NCBI GenBank assembly: GCA_002382735.1
Contig: DFZN01000011.1
Span: 1-23,225, forward strand
DNA length: 23,225 nt
Source of the DNA: a bacterium UBP11_UBA4055
GTDB taxonomy: Bacteria; UBA4055
Direction: 5' to 3'
Within the stretch, counting starts at the first letter, position 1. Each line of letters begins with the position of its first letter. The notes beneath the pieces are model-generated. The model did not search any database. It was not told the origin of the DNA and was given only the letters and a program-made list of their open reading frames with translations. A program made the translations under genes and the position numbers. This document shows positions 16,898-23,225 of the stretch, in pieces.

Positions 16898-17344
16898 ATG
16901 AGAAGACATAAAATCTATTTGGATAATTGCTGTTACAACAGGCCCTATGACGATCAGGAATCTATGTCTGTTTTTCTCGAAACACAGGCAAAGCTTGCAA
17001 TACAGGAAGAAATCAAGGACGGTCGCTTAGATATGTACTGGTCATTTATGCTGGATTATGAGAACAGTGAGAATCCGGATCCGATAGTTAAAGAAGAAAT
17101 ATTAACTTGGAAAAGTCTCGCATCTGTTATGATAAATAATAACAACAGCGTTATAACTTCTGCATTACGAATAGCTGATCATGGTTTTAAAAAAAAGGAT
17201 GCATTACATCTTGCCTGTGCAATCGATAAAAAGGTAGAATATTTTATCACGGTCGATAAAGGAATTATTAACAAGAAAAAAATTATACTTGAGATTAAAA
17301 TTGTCAATCCTATTGAATTTATTAACATTCTGGAGGCCGAATAA
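16898..17344 (+). CDS. PIN-domain toxin (VapC-like RNase)
   Basis: 148 residues. PIN-domain acidic residues are in expected order: D9 in KIYLDNCCYNRPYDD, E55 (DYENSEN), D101 in KKKDALHLACAI and D120 in YFITVDKGI. These bind the metal in VapC-type ribonucleases, which cleave tRNA or rRNA when released from antitoxin. It shares one base with the downstream antitoxin gene (TAATG), so the pair is coupled. Toxin-first order differs from classical vapBC. The ribosome site (GGAAAAG) is moderate. Confidence 0.82.
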   Translation: MRRHKIYLDNCCYNRPYDDQESMSVFLETQAKLAIQEEIKDGRLDMYWSFMLDYENSENPDPIVKEEILTWKSLASVMINNNNSVITSALRIADHGFKKKDALHLACAIDKKVEYFITVDKGIINKKKIILEIKIVNPIEFINILEAE

Positions 17345-17544
17345 TGAAAACTGACACTGAAATTAAGCACGACGGATTTCAAGCGCTCAAATCCAAACTT
17401 AATGTTGTAGAAATAGAAAAATTCATTGTTCTTATCAACAGAGAGAAATTCGATTATACAAAATGGCGTGAGTATCTTTTTGAAGATATGACAATACCTC
17501 AAATAGCCGAAAAGGCCGAAGAATATTCTAAAAAGAACAAGTGA
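17344..17544 (+). CDS. Putative antitoxin of the PIN toxin
   Basis: 66 residues: an N-terminal helix (EIKHDGFQALKSKLN), a central VEIEKFIVLINREKFDYTKW segment and a C-terminal FEDMTIPQIAEKAEEYSKK helix. Small proteins of this kind are often encoded beside PIN proteins; no ribbon-helix-helix or AbrB fold is obvious to me. Its ATG overlaps the toxin stop (TAATG), with GGAG nine bases upstream inside the toxin gene. The assignment rests on size, coupling and neighbour. Confidence 0.7.
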   Translation: MKTDTEIKHDGFQALKSKLNVVEIEKFIVLINREKFDYTKWREYLFEDMTIPQIAEKAEEYSKKNK

Positions 17545-17546
17545 TC

Positions 17547-17689
17547 TTGACAATAATAAAACCGGACCTGAAATGAAAAAGAGACCATTTAGAATTATAG
17601 TTTTAGTAAGATACCTGTAATCCTCCCATAGGTGCATATCCGCACTTTATGATCCTCCGTTCAGCTGAACGGATTCTTAATATTGTCAA
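17547..17689. repeat. Spacer bounded by a 9-bp inverted repeat
   Basis: TTGACAATA (17547-17555) and TATTGTCAA (17681-17689) are exact reverse complements enclosing most of the 166-base gap between the antitoxin and the first propeller gene. No coding potential is convincing inside. It could be a small mobile-element remnant or a long-range stem. Confidence 0.4.
17656..17673. repeat. Perfect 18-bp palindrome, possible operator
   Basis: TCCGTTCAGCTGAACGGA is self-complementary over 18 bases and lies 38 bases before the first propeller lipoprotein gene, next to a TAATAT (17678-17683) that could be a -10 box. A dimeric regulator site is likely. As a hairpin it lacks a T run, so it is a poor terminator. 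Confidence 0.5.
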
Positions 17690-17710
17690 AAATAACACAA
17701 AGGAAAAATC

Positions 17711-18781
17711 ATGAAGATAATGAATTTTTTGCTGGGACTAATAATATTTACTGCATGCTCCGAAAAGAAATTGAATTATACTATCGAGGAAGTGAACGGA
17801 ATTAAGGTTTATAAGAACAATAATATTCCCTCAGAGCCTGATCTTAAGATCGAACTGAAAGAACTTTTCGTTATCAAAGGATATGATGAAAGTTTTGCCG
17901 GTGATTCACTCAGAATAATTCAGGACCTCGGTTCGGTCGCTGTCGATTCTGAAAACAACACCTATATCTTAAATGTGAACAAAGCCAGAGTGTCCAAGTT
18001 CGATAGTGACGGCAGTTTCGTTAAAGTATTCGGGAGAATGGGAGACGGTCCCGGTGAGTCTAAATGGCCTCAAAATATGTATGTCCATAACGATACAGTA
18101 AATGTTCTAAATCAGACCGTACTCAGGATGAACAAATACGACACTGACGGCAACTTCTTATTCAGCGTACCCACAAATGACTGTAAAATGCCGTTATTCG
18201 CTAAACCGTTAGGGGAAAACAGGATAGTCACTTACTTCTGCAACTGGAGGTATGAGGATGAAGGAATGTTTATGGACTATGACCTTGGCATCGCCGACCT
18301 TAAATACAATGAAGTCAAAAGGATCAAAAAGCAGACTTATGAAGGTGAAAGAGTTCAGACAGAGTATATAGACCTTTTCTTCGGTTTCGCGGCTGCAGCA
18401 AAAGAATTGTTCGTCGCTGACAACAGCACGGACAGATATCATATTGATGCTTTCGATCAGGACGGAAATCTGCTTTATTCGATCGAGAAACCGTACAGAA
18501 AAATTAAGATCCTGTACAGAAAAGCGGTTACCGATCTTCTCGCGGATGCCGAAGGCAGATTATGGGCAGTAGTACCTTCAGAAACTGTTGAGGATAAAAA
18601 TATCTTGATAGATGTCTTTAAAGAAGGGGTATTCCTGAACCGTGTGAAGCTGGACATCGGAATTGATCCTGAATCAGTCAGCACTCATCATACTTTTACG
18701 ATTTCCGGGAGCAGGCTCTATGTATCCGATTATGAGAAAACGGAGGTAAAAGTGTACGAGTATCATGTAATATCAAATTAG
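17711..18781 (+). CDS. Six-bladed beta-propeller lipoprotein, copy 1
   Basis: 356 residues. Signal peptide with lipobox FTAC (C16), so a lipid-anchored envelope protein. After a short linker (IPSEPDLKIEL) the body shows propeller-blade repeats of the NHL/6-bladed type: GSVAVDSENNTYILN, VSKFDSDGSFVKVFG, the G-DGPGES turn (about 113-119) and MNKYDTDGNFLF. The end is a shared IDVFKEGVFLNRVKLD motif. Function unknown; related Bacteroidota lipoproteins are only described by fold. AGGA lies about eight bases before ATG 17711 (ATG 17720 is an alternative). An intrinsic terminator follows the stop. Confidence 0.8.
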   Translation: MKIMNFLLGLIIFTACSEKKLNYTIEEVNGIKVYKNNNIPSEPDLKIELKELFVIKGYDESFAGDSLRIIQDLGSVAVDSENNTYILNVNKARVSKFDSDGSFVKVFGRMGDGPGESKWPQNMYVHNDTVNVLNQTVLRMNKYDTDGNFLFSVPTNDCKMPLFAKPLGENRIVTYFCNWRYEDEGMFMDYDLGIADLKYNEVKRIKKQTYEGERVQTEYIDLFFGFAAAAKELFVADNSTDRYHIDAFDQDGNLLYSIEKPYRKIKILYRKAVTDLLADAEGRLWAVVPSETVEDKNILIDVFKEGVFLNRVKLDIGIDPESVSTHHTFTISGSRLYVSDYEKTEVKVYEYHVISN

Positions 18782-18805
18782 TGCCGGTAAAATTATCGAT
18801 CCCTG

Positions 18806-18835
18806 ATCCCCGCTTTTTATGCGGGGATTTTTTTA
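18806..18835 (+). terminator. Intrinsic terminator after propeller copy 1
   Basis: ATCCCCGC (18806-18813) pairs with GCGGGGAT (18821-18828) around a TTTTTAT loop, followed directly by a run of seven T. A strong rho-independent terminator, so copy 1 is transcribed apart from copies 2 and 3. Confidence 0.92.
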
Positions 18836-18907
18836 TTTTTCAACTTGCTTATCTTATTTTGCAGACTTACTATTATATTGGATCAGGCTTATTAAAACGG
18901 AGTTTCA

Positions 18908-19984
18908 TTGAAGAAATTACTTATAGCTGCAGTATTATTTTTTGTTTTGTCGTCGTGCTCGAAAAAAGGAAATATGAACGAACCTCTAGTATTTAACAAT
19001 TCGACTAAACCTGCCGATCCGGGTTTTTCTATAGAGATCACTGAACAAAAAGTTTTGCAGAATGACTCTACATCGATGCTGCTTGATATGCCGTGGGATG
19101 CGGCCGAGGACGATTTTGGCAATATTTATATTCTGTCACGAATGAATTGCAAAATACTAAAATACGAAAATGACTTGAATTTCATAAAAGAGATAGCAAG
19201 AGAAGGTCCGGGACCGGGTGAACTTACCTCCCCGAATAATATTTTTATATTTCAGGATACGCTGTTCGTTACAGATTCCGGGAACAAATCTCTTAACAGA
19301 TTCACGCTTGAAGGTGACTTCATTTTTTCATCTCTCGCGCCTGTGCTTAGCCAATCACACAGTCTAGCTTTAAGAAATGGATTATTCGTGTCTCAGAGCA
19401 TTGAGATGTACGAAAAAAATAATGTATGGATGGGAAGATCAAAACTCTCTTTGCTTGACAGCAAATTTAATTTGATCACAGATATCTGCGACGGAGGGGA
19501 AACAGAAGATTTTATTTTCTTCAAGAGCAGAATTCCGTATGCAGTATCAAATGAACAATTATTCGTATCCGAGAACAGGACAGACCGGTACAGGATAAGT
19601 ATTTATGATCTTTCCGGCAAGCTGACCGGAGTTATAAATAAAAACTACTCGATGGTGCCTTTCGAATATAAAAAAGAGGTCTGGGGCAAGTTTTTCGGCA
19701 CAAAATATAAAAGAAGCATGTCCAATCTTTACATTGATTACGCAGGAAATCTGTGGGTCATGAAAGCAGTAAAAGACGATCCGGAAAAAGACAAAAATAT
19801 TGACCCTTTCAGGTTTGATGTTTACAAAGACGGAAGGTTTACCAATGAAGTAACTTTGGATAGCCTCGAATATGAACCATTCGACTACGGAATCCGGACG
19901 AAGGTGTTAAATGACAGGATATATTCATTTTATATCGGCGAAGATAAAGTAGTTGTGTCTAAGTACAAGGTTAAGGAGAAGTAG
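18908..19984 (+). CDS. Six-bladed beta-propeller lipoprotein, copy 2 (TTG start)
   Basis: 358 residues. Lipobox LSSC with C17. It shares with its neighbours the linker KPADPGFSIEITE, the turn EGPGPGE (about 99-105), LNRFTLEGDFIF and the closing DVYKDGRFTNEVTLD. The start is TTG 18908, chosen because CGGAG lies seven bases upstream and the signal peptide begins directly (MKKLLIAAVLFF). It is separated from copy 1 by a terminator and about 70 bases that should hold a promoter (TTGCTT and TATTAT are present but 20 bases apart). Copy 3 starts one base after its stop. Confidence 0.8.
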   Translation: MKKLLIAAVLFFVLSSCSKKGNMNEPLVFNNSTKPADPGFSIEITEQKVLQNDSTSMLLDMPWDAAEDDFGNIYILSRMNCKILKYENDLNFIKEIAREGPGPGELTSPNNIFIFQDTLFVTDSGNKSLNRFTLEGDFIFSSLAPVLSQSHSLALRNGLFVSQSIEMYEKNNVWMGRSKLSLLDSKFNLITDICDGGETEDFIFFKSRIPYAVSNEQLFVSENRTDRYRISIYDLSGKLTGVINKNYSMVPFEYKKEVWGKFFGTKYKRSMSNLYIDYAGNLWVMKAVKDDPEKDKNIDPFRFDVYKDGRFTNEVTLDSLEYEPFDYGIRTKVLNDRIYSFYIGEDKVVVSKYKVKEK

Positions 19985-19985
19985 C

Positions 19986-21071
19986 ATGAAAAGATTTAGT
20001 ATCTGCCTTGTCATTCTGTTATCAATTATCAGCTGCTCAAAAAACGGCAACAATAAAAATTCAGATCAGACCGTGGTAAACAATAACGGAGAGCCGGCAG
20101 ATCCCGCTTTTAAATATGAGATCACCGAAGTATTCAGATCGGATTATCGCGAAAAAGGCATAATGTCTGTAAAAAGCATTTCGGCTGTCTCCCCTGACGA
20201 TATTTATCTTCTTGACTCCAGATCGTGTGTCATCTTCCATACTGACACTGAATTGAACATAATAAACTCATTCGGAGGCAAAGGTCAGGGTCCCGGAGAA
20301 TTCGAGGTCTCAAATAATATTGCGGCGATCAGAGATACTGTATCAGTCATAGACGATCAGCTTAGAAGAATATCGTTTTTCGACAGGCACGGGAATTTCA
20401 TCAGGTCAACAGGATTCACCGGCAGTTTAAGCTGGATCAGATATGTCGGAGGAAAGATAGTCGGACTGGGTATAAGCAATGAAACGGTCGGCGAAAAATA
20501 TTACGGGATACAAAACATTAATATTTATGACAGCGGATTGAACAAAATATCGTCGGTCTGCGAAAGAAGAATTTTTATTAAGAACCCGAGCATCAGCGTA
20601 CTGAAGCTGATAATTACGGCAACAGGTAAGGACAGGATCTACCTTTATGAAAAATCAAAAAAGGATATTTCGATATTAGTTTACGACCTTACAGGAAAAA
20701 TCATTCAAACGATAAAGGACCGTTCTCCCTCAGTGGAAATAAGCAGGGAAGAAATTACAGAGCTTACTGATAAATACAAGAGCTATAATCTGGCACCTGA
20801 AGTGATCGATGAAATAATATTCGGAGAAGGCAAGACTAAGAACACAGTCAAGAACATTTACGAAGACAGGAACTGTATTCTCTGGGTGCTGAAAACATAC
20901 AAAAATGAAGGAAAAGAAAATCCTGTATATTCTATCTATAAAGACGGGATTTATCTTAAGGATATTACACTTCCGATTCCTATGGAGCACAAACTTTACT
21001 TCGAGAAAGGAAAAATTTACGCGGTCACGGACCAGGATATAATTGTATTCGATTACCCTGAAATATTTTAA
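19986..21071 (+). CDS. Six-bladed beta-propeller lipoprotein, copy 3
   Basis: 361 residues from ATG 19986, chosen over an earlier in-frame start because AAGGAGAAG lies just upstream and the signal peptide begins there (MKRFSICLVILLSIISC, lipobox C17). Shared features: EPADPAFKYEITE, the turn GKGQGPGEFE, ISFFDRHGNFI and SIYKDGIYLKDITL. The 1-base gap after copy 2 makes a two-gene operon. Function unknown. Confidence 0.8.
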   Translation: MKRFSICLVILLSIISCSKNGNNKNSDQTVVNNNGEPADPAFKYEITEVFRSDYREKGIMSVKSISAVSPDDIYLLDSRSCVIFHTDTELNIINSFGGKGQGPGEFEVSNNIAAIRDTVSVIDDQLRRISFFDRHGNFIRSTGFTGSLSWIRYVGGKIVGLGISNETVGEKYYGIQNINIYDSGLNKISSVCERRIFIKNPSISVLKLIITATGKDRIYLYEKSKKDISILVYDLTGKIIQTIKDRSPSVEISREEITELTDKYKSYNLAPEVIDEIIFGEGKTKNTVKNIYEDRNCILWVLKTYKNEGKENPVYSIYKDGIYLKDITLPIPMEHKLYFEKGKIYAVTDQDIIVFDYPEIF

Positions 21072-21200
21072 CTCCATCCAAGATTACACGCAATTCATCA
21101 CCTGACATCTTCATTCTGTCATATGCCGATTGAACTTAAACGGTCAAAACATTACCTTCCGATATCTTTTTAACGGGAAATCAAAATAGGGAGAGCTGGA

Positions 21201-22349
21201 ATGAAGAAAGCGATATTCGCATTTTTGGCAGTACTGATAATGACAGGATGTTCCATGAAGGAAAAAACATACCGGATCGTTGAAACAGAGCAGGGAAAAG
21301 TGATACTGAACAGGACCATTCCGGCTAATCCCGATTTTGCTGTCAAGCTGAAATATTCCGGCCAGATCTTTAACCGTCAGAGTAAAAATGATTCTTTGGG
21401 TTTCATCTGGATGATGGATATAGTTGAATTACCCGATCGTAATTATGCAGTATTGGGAAACAATACAAAAGGGCAGATTCTTTTGTATAACAGCGACTAT
21501 GAGATTATCAGATCGTTTTCAAAACTCGGTTACGGACCGGGAGAGAGCAACGGATACTCAAGGCTTCTCTTAATGAATAATAAGCTGTATGCTTTTTTTA
21601 ACAGCTCTGATCAGGTTAATGTGTTCGATCCAAACGGTGAATTTATTGAATCGTTTAGGTTCGGCTTTATCATTACAGAGATAACTAAACTGTCAGAGAA
21701 AAGACTTATTGCAACAAGATGGGAGCATCTGACGCTGGATAGTGAAAAGGACGAACTTACGATTGAAAACATTCTTATGGACAATAATTTCAAAAAAATT
21801 AAAATTGTTGACAGTTATTATAAAACTGTGGATCATAAGTTATCTGCAGGTGCACAGCTTTATCCTTTTATCTGCGGAAATGAAACTGATATATATATAA
21901 GTTGGATTAGTGACAGCGAATATAAGATCGATGTTTATAATACTGAAAGCGGAGAAAAAAAATACCAAATAAAAAAAGATTACAGAATATATTATTATAA
22001 TGATAGTGAAATGGACCGCATGAGCGAAATGAACAAAGTCAATATGAAAGAAAAGTTCGGTCGAATCAAGAAAAGAGCGATAAATGAAATATTCACTGAC
22101 AAATACGCATTTCTATGGGTGCTGGGAACAAAAGAAAGGAGCAGTGACGATATTGCTGTTATGTATGCTGATATTTTTAAAGACGGAGTTTATGTCAACA
22201 CGGTTAATTTTCCTGAATTCGTATATTACGACTGGACGGGATCAAGATTTTATTACAAGTTGAGATTCATTGCCGATAAACTGATATATTTTAATGCCGA
22301 TGAGTTCAATGATGAAAGAGGAAGATGTATTAAATTCTTTGATTATTAA
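21201..22349 (+). CDS. Six-bladed beta-propeller lipoprotein, copy 4
   Basis: 382 residues, the longest copy. Lipobox MTGC (C17). Shared features: IPANPDFAVKLKYSG, the turn GYGPGESNGYS, VNVFDPNGEFIESF and DIFKDGVYVNTVNFPE. The N-terminal linker (IVETEQGKVILNRTIP) resembles copy 1 (IEEVNGIKVYKNNNIP) more than copies 2 and 3. GGGAG precedes ATG 21201. A 129-base gap separates it from copy 3, without a terminator I can see, so it may have its own promoter. Function unknown. Confidence 0.8.
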   Translation: MKKAIFAFLAVLIMTGCSMKEKTYRIVETEQGKVILNRTIPANPDFAVKLKYSGQIFNRQSKNDSLGFIWMMDIVELPDRNYAVLGNNTKGQILLYNSDYEIIRSFSKLGYGPGESNGYSRLLLMNNKLYAFFNSSDQVNVFDPNGEFIESFRFGFIITEITKLSEKRLIATRWEHLTLDSEKDELTIENILMDNNFKKIKIVDSYYKTVDHKLSAGAQLYPFICGNETDIYISWISDSEYKIDVYNTESGEKKYQIKKDYRIYYYNDSEMDRMSEMNKVNMKEKFGRIKKRAINEIFTDKYAFLWVLGTKERSSDDIAVMYADIFKDGVYVNTVNFPEFVYYDWTGSRFYYKLRFIADKLIYFNADEFNDERGRCIKFFDY

Positions 22350-22404
22350 ATTCTGAAATTACATAGACGAGTATACAATTTGCAAAGCAATACGAATATA
22401 ATAA

Positions 22405-22452
22405 TCCTTGCGATAAGGAAGAAATGTCGTTATATTGTCCTTTGCATAAGGA
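22405..22452 (+). promoter_or_regulatory. Two spaced 15-bp palindromic elements before the ATPase gene
   Basis: TCCTTGCGATAAGGA (22405-22419) and TCCTTTGCATAAGGA (22438-22452) share TCCTT-N5-AAGGA and start 33 bases apart, about three helical turns, on the same DNA face. They lie just before the ATPase start, the second overlapping the potential ribosome site. This is a likely operator or leader element. Confidence 0.6.
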
Positions 22453-22473
22453 AGTAAATCAATGGAGCGTATT

Positions 22474-23225
22474 ATGGATAAAGAATCAATTCAGAAAATA
22501 ATTCTCGACTATCAGGCTAAAGATGCGGAAAACATAACTCAAAGAGACCTCAAGATCGACTTTATCCCATATATGGCAGCGGGAATTACCGGAGTAAGAA
22601 GATGCGGAAAGACTTTTAGAACTCACCAGCTGGCACAAGAATTATCATCAAAAGGATTGAGTGAAAATATCTGCAGGATCCAGTTTAACGATCACAGGCT
22701 GATAAACATTCCTTCAACGGAATTGCATCTGATAGACTCTGCCTATTACGCTCTATTCCCTGAAAAGAGGAATTCTGAAGAAGTATATTTTATTTTTGAC
22801 GAAATCCATAGGGTCAAAGGTTGGGAAGACTATATTTTATATCTTATCGAATCAAAATCTCACAAAGTGATAATTACAGGTTCAACAGCTGCCCTGCAGA
22901 GAGGAGAATACGCTTCTGCCTTAAGAGGTAAATTGTTTCCGTATGAGCTTTCTCCGTTTTCTTTCAGGGAATTTCTCAGGCATTATAATATTAAAGAGAA
23001 TATGAAAACTACAAAGGAATGCGATCTATTATTGAATTATTTTAGGAAATACATTGTTCAGGGCGGATTTCCCGGTTTATTGGATATTCCTGAGAACAGA
23101 CAATCTGAAATGTTACGGACTTACTGGGATGCAATGCTATTAAGAGATATTATTGAATCTCATCCTGAAGACAACATCAATGTTCCGCTTTTACGATTTT
23201 TTGCCGATTCCCTCGTGGCAAGAAC
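22474..23225 (+). CDS. AAA ATPase with DUF4143-type architecture (5' part, runs off the window)
   Basis: Open to the window edge, about 250 residues. Walker A is GVRRCGKT, where this family usually has GVRRSGKS/T. Walker B with sensor is FIFDEIHRVKGWEDYI, followed by ITGSTAALQ (sensor 1), SALRGKLFPYELSPFSFREFL and GGFPGLLD, the normal order in AAA_14/DUF4143 proteins. The C-terminal DUF4143 nuclease-like part begins near the edge and is cut off. Start ATG 22474 has GGAG six bases upstream. The in-frame ATG 22462, four codons earlier, has AAGGAAG upstream and is equally possible. Function of the family is not established. Confidence 0.85.
   Translation, partial: MDKESIQKIILDYQAKDAENITQRDLKIDFIPYMAAGITGVRRCGKTFRTHQLAQELSSKGLSENICRIQFNDHRLINIPSTELHLIDSAYYALFPEKRNSEEVYFIFDEIHRVKGWEDYILYLIESKSHKVIITGSTAALQRGEYASALRGKLFPYELSPFSFREFLRHYNIKENMKTTKECDLLLNYFRKYIVQGGFPGLLDIPENRQSEMLRTYWDAMLLRDIIESHPEDNINVPLLRFFADSLVAR

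Noticed and set aside
17179..17637. 152-codon open frame on the minus strand
   Set aside because: It overlaps the toxin C-terminus and the whole antitoxin gene, which have better starts, coupling and recognisable features.
19953..19985. Earlier in-frame start for propeller copy 3
   Set aside because: It adds 11 residues before the signal peptide and lies inside copy 2; ATG 19986 has a good ribosome site.
17711..22349. Tandem propeller genes as a recent nucleotide duplication
   Set aside because: Similarity is at the level of motifs only; no long shared DNA stretches are visible, so the duplications are old.

Overview
The window reads as a chromosomal segment of a Gram-negative-type bacterium, probably from the FCB superphylum (Bacteroidota/Chlorobi relatives or a candidate phylum nearby). 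The reasons are a secreted protein with a C-terminal sorting-type Ig domain, a TamB-like envelope protein, and a tandem family of six-bladed beta-propeller lipoproteins. This placement is inference; no rRNA or tRNA gene is visible.

Region 1 (1-3236) is mainly minus strand: rpsT with a strong promoter and an intrinsic terminator, then a probable four-gene unit of ApaH/PrpE-like phosphatase, selD, a charged exported protein and a Smr-domain protein. selD is the main correction in this region. Read from the ATG that overlaps the phosphatase stop, the gene contains an in-frame TGA exactly at the catalytic Cys/Sec position, followed by a SECIS-like hairpin. It is therefore most likely a 350-residue selenoprotein and not a 320-residue truncated protein.

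Region 2 (3431-10586, plus strand) is a tight operon: an SsnA-like amidohydrolase that has lost several metal-ligand histidines, release factor 1 (prfA), a 1392-residue TamB-like protein starting at TTG, and the manganese exporter mntP.

Region 3 (10620-13590) is a visibly A+T-rich restriction-modification island: a Dam/D12-type adenine methylase, an HNH endonuclease and a beta-class DNA methyltransferase. It has its own promoter with a nested inverted repeat. It ends in an imperfect long palindrome resembling an integron attC site.

Region 4 (13645-16839) encodes a 1064-residue secreted multidomain protein. Region 5 (16847-17544) is a PIN-domain toxin with a downstream antitoxin, behind a good sigma70-type promoter. 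Region 6 (17711-22349) holds four paralogous beta-propeller lipoprotein genes in tandem, with an intrinsic terminator after the first. The right edge (22474 onward) is the start of an AAA/DUF4143 ATPase, preceded by two spaced copies of a 15-bp palindromic element. No gene-free stretch exceeds 300 bases.
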